From Paenibacillus lupini (GTDB taxonomy: Bacteria; Bacillota; Bacilli; Paenibacillales; Paenibacillaceae), in NCBI RefSeq assembly GCF_011761355.1, contig NZ_JAASRW010000006.1, positions 310,001 to 374,000 on the forward strand: DNA of 64,000 nucleotides, written 5' to 3'. This document shows positions 1 through 10,100 of this stretch, piece after piece (the stretch's first letter is position 1; each line of letters begins with the position of its first letter). The translations under genes were made by a program, and so were the position numbers. Below the pieces are notes generated by a model. That model was not told the origin of the DNA, did not search any database, and saw only the letters and a program-made list of their open reading frames with translations.

Positions 1-1483
1 TCTCAACAGCATCCTTCGCCCAAGCGGAGATTTGCTTCGCATCCGTGAACGCCGAAGCTCCCTTGCCGGATGATGTCAATTCGAAGTACTTCGCCGCGCG
101 CATCAGCGCAACAACCGCTTCTTCGCGGGTAATCGGATCATTTGGTCTAAACGCACCGCCATATCCGTTCACAATGCCAAGCTTAGCCGCACGTGTTACC
201 GCATCGGTATAATATTGGCCGGCCGGTACATCCTTGAACGGATTTGTTCCAGCTTCATCGGAAGCTTTTTCTGTCCAATCCACCGTACGCATGATCATCG
301 TAGCGAACTCCGCACGGGTAATGTTACGGCTTGGCGCGTAATGCTGTTCGTCAACGCCCGTAACAATATGCTTCGCGCTCAGTGCTTTAACAGCTTCCTC
401 AGCCCAAGCCCATTTGCCGGACAGATCTGCGAAGGTCTTATTGTATTCAAGAATGGTATAGGTCGAGAAATGATTGGTCTTGAACGTGAAGGTGTCGCCT
501 TTAAGCTTGCCGCCAACATATTCAAGCTTCGTGCCGTTCACATAATACACGCCGGCCAGATCGGAACCGATCTGCTTCGCTTGGTCTGGAGTCAGCTTAA
601 GCGAAACTTCAGCAGGCTTGTCCAGATTATGAATGTCCGTCACATTGCTGCCGTTCACGGATTGAATGGTCACCGAGATAACAACACCTGTGGACACATA
701 ATCCTTGTTTATTTGAAGCGCTTTGTCGATAACGTTCTTGGCATCATTCGTCAGCAGCGTATTTAATACGATGCGGATCTGCGCATTCGCCGATGTATCC
801 GATGTTGCAAGGGATCCCGCCGGGAACCGAAGCGTCGAATTGCCGGAAATAATAATGAGATCCAGCTTCTTATCTTTCAGCGTCTTCAGCGTCTCTGCCG
901 GGAAGTTTAAGCTGCTTCCCGCATCACCAGTCACTGCTGGCAGCTCTACCGTAACGGAGCCTTGCGCATTACTAATCGCAGATGCTAAAGTGCCGCTGCC
1001 AAAAATATAACCGCCGTCCTTGCCAAGCTCCGGCTTAATGACAGAGCCTGTTGAATCACCAGCATCGGCAGGAATGGTATTAGCAGGAGGTGTCGTCCCG
1101 CCGCCATTGCCCGGATCAGGGTTAGTACCGCCTTCGCCCAACTTCTCGACCACCGAGAACGTCTTGTTCGCGGAAGAGGAGCCGCTGCTCGCAACAACTT
1201 TATAGACGCCCCATGGTGCAAACTCTTGCGTCTCGGGAATCGTAATGGTTGAGGAATAAGTGCCTTCCTCAGGCTCAATAACATCCATATAAAAGGTCGT
1301 CTGGTTCGGACGGATGATCTTCAGTACCATATCGTCCTCTGCCGTTCCAGAGAACGTAATCTCACCGCCGCGCAGCACTTCCTTCGCACTTACATTAAGC
1401 GCGAAGGATGCTGCAGCCGCGTAGCCGGTTGCCGGCAGGACAACGATAAACAACGCCAATAGGGCTGCCATAACTTTTTTCAC
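1..1483 (-). CDS. SLH-domain surface protein, C-terminus cut off by the window edge
   Basis: A secreted protein predicted to attach to the cell wall through SLH domains; about 494 residues are visible and the 3' end lies outside the window. It starts at a GTG (1481-1483) after AAAGGAT, with a signal peptide that begins MKKVMAALLALFIVV and ends near Ala-Ala-Ala. A beta-rich domain follows (about residues 25-110), then a Gly/Pro/Asn linker and a middle domain. Two SLH repeats and the start of a third fill the end (FADLSGKWAWAEEAV, FKDVPAGQYYTDAV, FTDAKQISAWAKDAV). The layout resembles the C-terminal half of the 2,278-residue protein encoded at 7-14 kb. It lies 26 bp downstream of a large secreted phosphoesterase and is probably co-transcribed, so it may help present that enzyme. 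No catalytic domain is visible; the exact role is unknown. Confidence 0.88.
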   Translation of the reverse strand, partial: MKKVMAALLALFIVVLPATGYAAAASFALNVSAKEVLRGGEITFSGTAEDDMVLKIIRPNQTTFYMDVIEPEEGTYSSTITIPETQEFAPWGVYKVVASSGSSSANKTFSVVEKLGEGGTNPDPGNGGGTTPPANTIPADAGDSTGSVIKPELGKDGGYIFGSGTLASAISNAQGSVTVELPAVTGDAGSSLNFPAETLKTLKDKKLDLIIISGNSTLRFPAGSLATSDTSANAQIRIVLNTLLTNDAKNVIDKALQINKDYVSTGVVISVTIQSVNGSNVTDIHNLDKPAEVSLKLTPDQAKQIGSDLAGVYYVNGTKLEYVGGKLKGDTFTFKTNHFSTYTILEYNKTFADLSGKWAWAEEAVKALSAKHIVTGVDEQHYAPSRNITRAEFATMIMRTVDWTEKASDEAGTNPFKDVPAGQYYTDAVTRAAKLGIVNGYGGAFRPNDPITREEAVVALMRAAKYFELTSSGKGASAFTDAKQISAWAKDAVE

Positions 1484-1509
1484 TGCACATTATCCTTTCT
1501 TTCCAGCCG

Positions 1510-4500
1510 TTATTGGAACAGCTTCGGTCTTGCCAATTGAACCGGCGTCTCATTCTTGCTGTCGAAATGGTTCATGACGAATACCTTCACCTTGTAATCG
1601 GCTCCAGTCTCGTTGAAATACTGCGTCATCTCAAGCTTGGTTTTCTTGAGCGGAACAGCGCTGACGAGCAGCGGCTCTGGGTTATTCCCCTTCATTAATT
1701 GGAACACCACGTAGGCATCATCCTCGTATTCCACTAGCTGTTCAACATTAAGGCTGACTTTCATTTGTTTGTCTCGTTCAATCTCACCTGACAGCAGGAA
1801 CGTATCGCGGGTATCATTCTTCGTGAACGCCTTCGTCGAAACGAGCGGCTTACCGGCAATAATGCCCTTCGATTCATTCGCCTTCACGCGAACCTGAGCG
1901 GCTCCTGCAGCGAAGTTGCCATCAGTGATAGGCTGCGGGTTCGCTGTTGCCGGCTTCCAAGTTGTACCGTTATCCACGCTGTACTCGTAATCAGACACTT
2001 GAGAGTAGTCCGTTGCATTCGTCCAGCCAAACGTGTTATGCGCGTCGTCCATTACCGGTGCTGTAGGAGCAGCTGGCTGGTCACCTGCGCTTGTCGCGAT
2101 TTTGCCTTCCGAATTATCGCGTTTATTAACGGCTTTCACGACAAATTCATAGCCTTGATCGAGGTTGGTCTTCTCTACCACATATTGATAGCTATCTTGG
2201 TTAGCAACAGCCGGGATATATACGTTCCAGTTGGCACCTAGCTTGCCGTTCTTCTCGTACAGACGGAAGCCTCTAACCCCTTCATCCTCAGGCTTGTTCC
2301 AAGTAATGGTCCGTTTGCCGTCCTCCGATTTTGCCACTTCCAATTGCTCAACCGGCTTTGGCTTGTCGTCTTCCCGGACAATCGTATACGTATCAAACGG
2401 CGAAGTCTCACCCGACATGAAGGAGTCGATCTTAAAGCTGTCCTCCGTCATGCTGACGCCGGAGAAGATCGCTTTCTTCGGCTGTTCGTACACCGCCGCA
2501 TAGAAGCGGTCAACCCCTGCTTGAACATCGTAGAACTTCGTAGCAGCCGAGTTGTTGATCATGTACAGCGTACCGTCCGGATTCATAACTCTGCCTTGCT
2601 CATCCGTCTCTACATTCTGAACCGGCTTATTGTCGTACATTTGGAATGACCGCATAAACGTATGGTCATGTCCTTGCAGAACAACGTCGATTCCGAGCTC
2701 ATCGAAGATCGGGTACAGCATTTTACGCAGATCCAGAATATCCCCATCGAGCGCATGGTTGCCCACGGAATAGATCGCTTTATGGAAGCCAACGATTTTC
2801 CATTTCTTATCCGTAGTCGCAACCTCATGCTTCAGCCACTCAATCTCCTGTTTGAAGGAATCCTTCTGTCGTTGATCCCAGCCCATATCCATCGTATTGA
2901 GAACCATGATATGCGCATCGCCGTAGTCATAGGCGTATACACTGCCCGGCGGAAGCGGATCCTCAATGGAATCATTTGGATAATTGAAATGGTAGTAATA
3001 GTTGTCGTTGTACGGGCCTTCGTGGTTCCCGACTGCTGCCATCAGCGGCAGGTTCATCAGAATCGATTGCGGCTTCTTGAAATAATCCAGCCATTGCGAT
3101 TCGAGCGCGCCAGCATCGACCTGGTCACCAGTCATAAGCAGGAACTTCGCTTCCGGGAATTTGGTAATAGCCTGCTGCATCGTGTTGCCCCACACATCGT
3201 AATCCTGCGAATTGGAGCCCTGCGAGTCAGTCATATACAAGAAGTTGAAGTTATTCTCGTTCTCCGACTCGGTCGTAAAGGTACCTGCTTCGCTCCAATA
3301 CCCGTCTGCGCCAACGCGGTACTTGTACGCCGTTCCCGGCGTCAAGCCTTCGACCTGCACTTTATGGCTGATGAACGAGCCAGTCGTGCTGCTTGTGACC
3401 TTAAGGTTATTGAGAACCCGTGTATCCTCCGGCTTGCCAACGACGCGGATTTTATTGGGCGAATCAAAAGCTTCCGCTGCCGGCACAACCTCAACAATGC
3501 TGTCCTTCGCATTCGTCGGAGCGCTCTGCGGCTTATCGTATGTGGTGTACCATGCGAACGCACGGTTTGTCTTCGCGCTGCCGTATAAGGTCATCGCGAT
3601 TGCATACGGCGAATAATCGACCAGCTCGGACAAATTAGCCGGATTGAAGATAAAACTCTTCACAGCCGTTCTGTCGGTATACTTGAGACCGCCTTGTCCG
3701 TCATAAGTCAGCTTCACCGCTTGACCGGGCAATACCGCATTCGCCAGCGTTAACGTCAATCCGTTAGGCTCTGCATCTTGTACAATGCTCTCTACCGGAA
3801 CGGCCAATCCATCAACTGTCACGGCGAGATGGCTGTTCAAATCGGATGGTAAGGTGTCCAGATTCGAAATCATCGAAAGCAGAACGCTTTTGCCATCAGC
3901 CGTAACGCTGGCTGCTTTCGCCCCTGTATAATCCGTTGGCAGATAGAAGGCATTGCCGGGAACGATTTCCTTGGTGAGCGTTGGCGTTGACCAGCGCAAG
4001 TACAGGTTCGAGCCGCCAAAGTCCTCGAAGTACTCGATCTTGATATCGTATTTACGGTTGCCTTCCAACGTAACTGGGGTACTCATCTGCTCCTTATCCC
4101 AATCATTCACCCAGTGATCGATAACAAGATTGTTATCAATCCATACGCGGAAACCATTATCGCCCATCATATAGAAGGTATAATCCCCCGATGCCGGCGG
4201 CATAATTTGACCGGTCCAGCGCACGTTAGCGCCATCTTCAACGCCCGTCATCCCTTTCAATACCGGATTCAGGTCCGTGAAGTTGATCTGTGGATCAACC
4301 GTAGTTGCTTTATAATCGCCATATGCAAAATTGCTGCCAGCGCCTGTTCCCAGGTAATACTCGCCGAGTAAACCTTGTGCTGGGCTTGCAGCAAGATCTG
4401 AGCTTGCTTCTGTATTCGTATTGTCTGGTACTTCTGGAGTTTCTTCGTTCTGCTCGAAGCCAATGGCCTCGAATTCTTTGATCCGTGCGGCGTAGAAACC

Positions 4501-5028
4501 AGTCTCGGAATCCACTTCGCCCGGGTTCGTAATGGCAAGCTTGAAATATCTTGCCGTCACCGGCGTGTCCAGATCATGTGTCGTTGTGCCTTCCGTATTA
4601 CCGTTCACGGTTACGACTGGTGTCCAATTAAGATTGTCATCACTGGTTTGAATCGTAAAATCCTTCGTATTGTACTTTCCCTCTTCGCCACCTGCTCCGG
4701 CATGTCCAACAACAAACTTCTCTACGCTGACCTCCGATCCGGCATCTACCTCCAGCCAATACGGATTCTCCGCCGTTGGCAGACCGTCGTTACCTTGGAA
4801 CTGCCATTCACCGCTCTCTCTGTGTCCGTCAATGGCCAAGGACGGCGCGAACGCATCCGATACATAACCGTTTGCGGTTGCGGTTACTCCCACTCTGGCA
4901 AACACGTTCTCAGCGGATGCTCCGGCATTGGCATGCTGCACCATGAAATAACCTCCGGACGCAGCTACCGACGTCCAAAGCGTCACAACGGCCAACATTC
5001 GGTTAGTCAGCTTATAACTTCTCTTCAC
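1510..5028 (-). CDS. Large secreted calcineurin-like metallophosphoesterase with discoidin and PA14 domains
   Basis: A 1,172-residue exported phosphoesterase. After a signal peptide (about 1-36) come an F5/8-type C (discoidin, carbohydrate-binding) domain at about 40-190, a PA14 domain at about 215-365 (GLLGEYYLG... SGDYTFYMMGDNG), an Ig-like domain, a purple-acid-phosphatase-type fibronectin III domain (about 470-590), the metallophosphoesterase core (about 595-800) and fibronectin-like C-terminal domains. The metal-site motifs are in order: MTDSQ, LLMTGDQVDAG, AVGNHEGP, FHKAIYS and LQGHDHTF. Motif I reads D-x-Q instead of the usual D-x-H. The family hydrolyses phosphomono- or diesters; the substrate is unknown, although the two binding domains suggest a glycan-linked or surface-bound target. 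There is no SLH domain, but the next gene encodes one. Confidence 0.9.
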   Translation of the reverse strand: MKRSYKLTNRMLAVVTLWTSVAASGGYFMVQHANAGASAENVFARVGVTATANGYVSDAFAPSLAIDGHRESGEWQFQGNDGLPTAENPYWLEVDAGSEVSVEKFVVGHAGAGGEEGKYNTKDFTIQTSDDNLNWTPVVTVNGNTEGTTTHDLDTPVTARYFKLAITNPGEVDSETGFYAARIKEFEAIGFEQNEETPEVPDNTNTEASSDLAASPAQGLLGEYYLGTGAGSNFAYGDYKATTVDPQINFTDLNPVLKGMTGVEDGANVRWTGQIMPPASGDYTFYMMGDNGFRVWIDNNLVIDHWVNDWDKEQMSTPVTLEGNRKYDIKIEYFEDFGGSNLYLRWSTPTLTKEIVPGNAFYLPTDYTGAKAASVTADGKSVLLSMISNLDTLPSDLNSHLAVTVDGLAVPVESIVQDAEPNGLTLTLANAVLPGQAVKLTYDGQGGLKYTDRTAVKSFIFNPANLSELVDYSPYAIAMTLYGSAKTNRAFAWYTTYDKPQSAPTNAKDSIVEVVPAAEAFDSPNKIRVVGKPEDTRVLNNLKVTSSTTGSFISHKVQVEGLTPGTAYKYRVGADGYWSEAGTFTTESENENNFNFLYMTDSQGSNSQDYDVWGNTMQQAITKFPEAKFLLMTGDQVDAGALESQWLDYFKKPQSILMNLPLMAAVGNHEGPYNDNYYYHFNYPNDSIEDPLPPGSVYAYDYGDAHIMVLNTMDMGWDQRQKDSFKQEIEWLKHEVATTDKKWKIVGFHKAIYSVGNHALDGDILDLRKMLYPIFDELGIDVVLQGHDHTFMRSFQMYDNKPVQNVETDEQGRVMNPDGTLYMINNSAATKFYDVQAGVDRFYAAVYEQPKKAIFSGVSMTEDSFKIDSFMSGETSPFDTYTIVREDDKPKPVEQLEVAKSEDGKRTITWNKPEDEGVRGFRLYEKNGKLGANWNVYIPAVANQDSYQYVVEKTNLDQGYEFVVKAVNKRDNSEGKIATSAGDQPAAPTAPVMDDAHNTFGWTNATDYSQVSDYEYSVDNGTTWKPATANPQPITDGNFAAGAAQVRVKANESKGIIAGKPLVSTKAFTKNDTRDTFLLSGEIERDKQMKVSLNVEQLVEYEDDAYVVFQLMKGNNPEPLLVSAVPLKKTKLEMTQYFNETGADYKVKVFVMNHFDSKNETPVQLARPKLFQ

Positions 5029-5414
5029 TCCAAATTCCTCCTACTCTACCTAATGCTACTGCATCATAATAAAGTAGATTAATTTATGGAGTGTAAAACA
5101 ATTTTAAAGAAATAGTAAATTCAGGTTATTATTAATGATTATTTTGATATATCATTCTACTTTAATTAATTGATAATCATTTGTATTATATATTTCATGT
5201 AATTATTAATTGGTAATCTCTTTGAAATTAATAATTGATTATTACCAGCAGCATCAGATTTATATGTTTTTGCCTTGAAAACAAGCCTATTCTGATAGAT
5301 ATAATCTTGGTGTTTAAACATTCCATCTATATAATCAGCCTATTAAATGGGATATTCTTTACTAGATAACAGGTTAGAGGGAGGTATGTTTTAGACGGGG
5401 AGAAGCTTTGAAGG
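5029..5414. other. AT-rich intergenic region upstream of the 1,172-residue phosphoesterase gene
   Basis: No gene is seen here. It is the leader of the phosphoesterase gene and strikingly AT-rich. A gapped inverted repeat (TGGTAATC at 5211-5218 and GATTATTACCA at 5237-5247) and a Fur-box-like TGATAATCATTTGTA at about 5171-5185 (11 of 15 positions by hand) are possible regulator sites. I could not place a convincing -35/-10 pair. Confidence 0.4.
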
Positions 5415-5472
5415 AAGAAAAAGCCGCAGTTCACACCAGGCTTCTAACAGCTCTAGTGTAAACAGCGGCTTT
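5415..5472 (-). terminator. Rho-independent terminator after the MetF-like gene
   Basis: Read on the minus strand, arms AAAGCCGC and GCGGCTTT, plus an inner GTTTACAC/GTGTGAAC stem, form a long hairpin followed by a T-rich run. It begins 12 bp after the stop codon of the MetF-like gene and separates it from the phosphoesterase transcript. Confidence 0.8.
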
Positions 5473-5483
5473 ACATTTTTAAC

Positions 5484-6431
5484 TTAAGCATGAATGCCAA
5501 GCTTACGGTCGATCACGCTTTTAATATCTTTTACAAGCTGCACGGAAGCTTCAATTTCTACCTTACGTGTCGAGACGCTTTCGATACTGCAGCCAATTGG
5601 AATGCCTTTTTCGATACCAAACTCGAACAGCTCTTCGAAGATTTTCAGTGCAAGAGATACGGACTTGTCCAAAATATCGGTCGACTTAAGCAGGTCGTTC
5701 TCCAGCCATTTCGGAATACTGATGCCAAGCCATTTCATGAACTCGAGCGTTTTTTGCGAGCCGCATGGTGCCAGGTTGAACAAGATTGGCACGGTATCAA
5801 TGCCCTGCTCTTTACAATAATAATAGTAATCCGAGAGCATGTTCTTCGATGCTTCTACGTTAAACGTTGCCTGCGAAATGAAGAACTTACAGCCTCCGTC
5901 CACCTTATCCTTGATCCGGAGATGCTCATCGTTCTTCTTCATATGCCGCTCTGGAATAACAACGCCGCCCAGCATCAGCCGATCGTTCAGCTTGCTGCTA
6001 AGCTCATACGCTTCCGGCAGCTTCATCGTCGTCTGTTGATTGCTGGAGGAAGTACCAACAAAGACCGAGAACCGATCCTCTTCCAAATCCTGCTTCAGCC
6101 AATTCGTAAAGTTATCTTCCGTGTTATTGCCAACAACTCGGTAAATAATCTTAGGGACCTTCCAATAGTTCAAATAATTCTTGCTATAGACGGTTGGGTC
6201 CATCGCTTGCAAGTATGGAAATGGTCTTTCTTCATCCGTCCGGTCTGCTTCATCCTGCACGTCATACAAGATTAATCCGTCAATATCCAGATCCTTCAAA
6301 CGATCATATTGCTTTTCCGATATTTCTGCCAGCTTCTCAGGGGTATGGCTCGACTTAGGCGGGGTCATACCATAAGTGATAATTCCCGCCTGTCTATTTA
6401 AAATTTTATCTTTGAGCATCTCGTTTTTCAT
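5484..6431 (-). CDS. Methylenetetrahydrofolate-reductase-like (MetF-fold) protein
   Basis: A 315-residue TIM-barrel protein of the MTHFR family, which normally reduces 5,10-methylene-THF to 5-methyl-THF using FAD. Family-like segments are TPPKSSHTPEKL near the N-terminus, DGLILYDVQDEADRT, GCKFFISQATFN (matching the family's G-A-x-F-x-I-T-Q strand) and VPILFNLAPCG. By hand alignment the catalytic Glu of the family's S-F-E-F-F-P-P motif is replaced (here T-Y-G-M-T-P-P), so it may not be a classical MTHFR. A second start at 6419, 10 bp after AAGGA, fits the ribosome site better than 6431. A terminator follows it. No methionine gene is adjacent. Confidence 0.7.
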   Translation of the reverse strand: MKNEMLKDKILNRQAGIITYGMTPPKSSHTPEKLAEISEKQYDRLKDLDIDGLILYDVQDEADRTDEERPFPYLQAMDPTVYSKNYLNYWKVPKIIYRVVGNNTEDNFTNWLKQDLEEDRFSVFVGTSSSNQQTTMKLPEAYELSSKLNDRLMLGGVVIPERHMKKNDEHLRIKDKVDGGCKFFISQATFNVEASKNMLSDYYYYCKEQGIDTVPILFNLAPCGSQKTLEFMKWLGISIPKWLENDLLKSTDILDKSVSLALKIFEELFEFGIEKGIPIGCSIESVSTRKVEIEASVQLVKDIKSVIDRKLGIHA

Positions 6432-6497
6432 CCTTGCGTCTATAGTAGTAGTGGAATGATTTCTTGTATACTTCTACATGCTGCGCCGAATTCCTTC

Positions 6498-7034
6498 TTA
6501 TCTAGTCGGATTTATTGTTTCCAGCTCTTGATTCGGAATTCTGGCCATCAGCCGTTCAATAGTCCCGTCAAAAGGAAACTGCCGTTCTGTCACACGTGCC
6601 TGAAGCCCGGCTAGCTCATCCCTTACCTGCTTCATCAGCGGCTCCGGGTACCCGAACTTTTCCGCATTTTCGATAAATTCATCTTCATCTATAACCATCC
6701 ATTTGCCGCCGCGCTGAACGAGATCCAAATCCAGATCTACAAAAGAAACCTCGTTCCCGCTCATCACCGCAGGCTGATTGATGTTGCAATAATACTCGTG
6801 AATCTGGCCGTCAACAATGGCTGCACTAACCGTAAACCAATGCATGCTCGAGAAAAATTCGATCGACCAGTTGTTCACCGTAAACACAGCTTTCTTCGTA
6901 TGATGCTGAAGCTTCCTGCCGTACTGGCCAAGGACAAACACATAGCCGTCCCCTTCCTCCAGCAGTTCCGTATTCCATTCATAATGTAAGATATTTCCGT
7001 ACTTTAATGCCTTAATTTGAATCGAATTATTCAC
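6498..7034 (-). CDS. DUF402 / NtdP-like protein (possible nucleoside tri-/diphosphatase)
   Basis: A 178-residue cytoplasmic protein of the DUF402 family, which includes staphylococcal and bacillar nucleoside tri- and diphosphatases. The family hallmarks are present: the strand YYCNINQPAV, then the acidic metal-binding segment FVDLDLDLVQRGG followed by DEDEF. It starts at GTG 7034 after AAGAAGG. The gene stands between the terminator of the giant phosphoesterase gene and the MetF-like gene 66 bp downstream, with which it may be co-transcribed. The enzymatic role is inferred only from the family. Confidence 0.75.
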   Translation of the reverse strand: MNNSIQIKALKYGNILHYEWNTELLEEGDGYVFVLGQYGRKLQHHTKKAVFTVNNWSIEFFSSMHWFTVSAAIVDGQIHEYYCNINQPAVMSGNEVSFVDLDLDLVQRGGKWMVIDEDEFIENAEKFGYPEPLMKQVRDELAGLQARVTERQFPFDGTIERLMARIPNQELETINPTR

Positions 7035-7089
7035 GAAAATGGCCTTCTTTCCGAAATCGTTAGGTTAGGAAAGTATATCATATTTTTCG

Positions 7090-7134
7090 CCCAATAAAAC
7101 AGAAATGCCTCTTCACCGAAGCGAAGAGACATTT
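7090..7134 (-). terminator. Rho-independent terminator after the 2,278-residue surface protein gene
   Basis: On the minus strand, AAATGTCTCTTCGC and GAAGAGGCATTT form a stem of about 12 bp, followed by CTGTTTTATT. It starts about 10 bp after the stop codon of the giant gene. Confidence 0.75.
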
Positions 7135-7144
7135 CCTAATGACG

Positions 7145-10100
7145 TTAAATAAAATCTACGAATTCCAGTAATCGTTTCAGCATTACGGCTGCTTCCGCAC
7201 GAGTAGCTTTGCTGTCTGGAGCGAAGTTTCCGCCTGTTGTGCCTTCGATGATTTTAGCATCAACGGCCTGGGCTACCGCTATCTTCGCCCAATCTTCGAT
7301 AGATGCTTTGTCTTTAAAAGCGTTCAACAGTTCTGTACCGCTGCCAGCTGGCTGCTTACCTGTAAAGGTAAGGGCACGTGAGATCATGACAGCCATTTCT
7401 TCGCGAGTGATTGAAGCATTTGGCTTGAAGCTGTTGCCTTCATAACCTTTTACAATGCCTGCTTTCACCGCTGCGCCTACCGCACCAGCGAACCAATCTT
7501 TGCTGCTTACATCCTTGAAGGAAGCTGCAGCTTGATCTTCGGAGATACCAAGTGCACGCACAACCATAGCAGCAAATTCTGCGCGGGTTACAACAGCGTT
7601 AGGAGCAAACTTATCATTGCTAATGCCTTTGACAATAAGCTTAGATGCCATCAGCTCAACGTCTGTTTTCGCCCAATGGTTATTCAGATCGCTGAATGTC
7701 TTGCTCAATTGAGCTACTGCATAAACACTGTTGCCAGTACGCTTGATGGTCACAATCGTATGTCCATTTTCCGTCTTGAAGGTTGCCGGAACGAATGTAA
7801 ATTCGCCGGTCGCCTCGTTGTACATCAGAGCTATGGACTGCGAAGCATCCAAGGACTGATTGATGTCGATTGTACGGGAAACATACGTTGTGCCAAAATC
7901 ATGAATTTCTTGCTTATTGCCGTTCGATTGAAGGAATACACCGAACTCAACTGGAGTACCAATCAGCTTGACGCCAGCCTTAGTCGCTTTATCCTTCATC
8001 GTTGTCGACAGAGTGCTGTCTACTGGATTAATGGTGATAATCAGTGAAGCATCTGTTCCGATGGTCGATGGCAGGCTAAGCGCACTGATCGGCAGATTAT
8101 AACTTGCGTCACCGATCTTAACTGAAATCGTCAGATTCGGAGCTTGCTTCAGTGCATCAAGCAGCACTCGTGCCGGCAGTTCTGCACTTACGGCTTGCGT
8201 AGAATCTGTCTTAATCTCAATCGTTTGACCGCTTTGTCCCGCAATCATAGCAATTGCTTGATTCAGCAGCTTGTCCGGTGCAGTTAATGTTGAACCGGAC
8301 GTTGTACCTTGAACGCTGACTCCATTAGCTGTTTTCACCGGAGTCTGTCCGTTGTTGCCGGAGCCGCCGCCTGGCGTCTCTACCGGAGGATTAGTACCGG
8401 TATCGGATGTTGTTTTGCCAGTCGCCGATGGGCCATCCGTACTCCATTTACCGGATGCATCTCCCGCTTCCACTTTGAAGGTGTAAGAAGTATCCGCCGT
8501 CAGTCCGGTTACCTCGTAGGAAGTACCAGCTACCGTTGCAAGCTCGACATTGTTTTTATACACCTTGTATTGTGTTACACCTACATCATCAGCTGCTCCT
8601 GTCCAGGTCAGCTTCAGTGATGTTTTGCTGACATCTGATACAGACAAGCTCCTCCCGTTTGTCCATGTTGGAGCCGATTGATCAGTTGCTGCGGTGCCCG
8701 TCGTAAAGCTCCAGATGTCCGACAGAGCTTTACCTGTATAGGCATCTTCTGCTGCTGCATACCATTGGTACTTGGTATTCGCGTTAAGACCACTCCACGA
8801 AGTGGAAGCCTGTTCACCGCTTGCTACTTGCTCTACCTTTCCGATCGGCTGATCCGAATAGACGTTCACGCCCATATAGTCGGTCGCTACGCGCTTCACT
8901 TGTGGCGAAAGGTCAATATCAATTGCGAATTCTTCTTGTTTTGTCGTATCGCTTGGATCGTAGAAATTATAGTCGTCCATATAAGGCGAATATGTTTTTA
9001 CATACATTTTGTCGTTGGCGATATCGAACTGAAGCAGCTTGATATAACCTTGTCCGCCTTCTGGGCCGCCTTGATAGTCGGACAGCATTTGATAGACTTT
9101 ACGGTCATTTACACCGTCACCGTTATCATCAATTTCACTGACAAGCAGCTTCGAATCATGATAATGGCCGGACAATACCGCAAATACGTTTTTGTTTTTT
9201 TGCACAACTTCTTCAAAAATCTTATCCGCAATCGGAGCCCGGTTGCCGGATACAAGCAGGAATTCATGGAAGTTCAGAATCGCCTTGCGGTTCGGATATT
9301 TCGCCAGCACTTCATTCATCCAGTCGATATCCGAGTCGCGGACACCCCAACCCATGTAGACCATGATAAAGTCATTGCCGTTCGAGGAAATAAGATCATA
9401 GTGACCACGGTTGTTATCGAGGGAACCGCCGTAAGTCGGCTGATCCTCGAAACGATCTGCCCCGAAGTAATTCCAATAGTAATCGTAAGCGCCAAGCTGA
9501 TGGTCAACGTCATGGTTACCGGCAAGCACGCCATAAGGAATGTTTGCGTCTTCCAGCACCTTCATGTCTTTGTCAGCGCGCTGCCATTGAATTTCTTTAT
9601 CCGCTTCGTCGACGATATCGCCAGTATGGATAACATACTTAATTTTATCTTTCTCTTTGTTAGCGGCAATCCAATCTACAATGTTTTCATAGATGTTCGG
9701 ATAACTTTCCGAATAATATTGCGTATCGGACATCCAAGCGAATGAGAAGTCATAGTTCTCTTGACCCTCTTGGTCCTCTTGGTCCGCTTGAGCAGCAGGC
9801 AGCTCGTCCTGCACCATGACTTGCAGCGTTTGATTGTCCGCATATTCCCCTGCCGTTACCCAAGCACCAAGAGTAAAATCTTCCGCGCCTGCAACGGTGC
9901 TGTCCACGCTAATCCATTTCTTCTCGGAAGGACTCCATACGTACATGCTTACTTTACGGCCTTCAAGCGAGTTGCCTTTCCAGCTTAGCTCGATCTGGTC
10001 TGTAGCCTTCACCGAAGGATCAAGCTGTACCTGGAACCGTTGATAAGGGAATTGCTCTGTGGAATCATCGGTCAGATACTCACCGTCAACTGCACTGATC

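Noticed and set aside
2662..3588. A 308-codon plus-strand frame opposite the 1,172-residue phosphoesterase gene
   Set aside because: Antisense shadow with no start context or domain motifs.
8678..9745. A 355-codon plus-strand frame opposite the giant phosphoesterase gene
   Set aside because: The minus-strand reading has clear catalytic motifs; the plus reading is a hydrophobic, low-meaning translation without a ribosome site.
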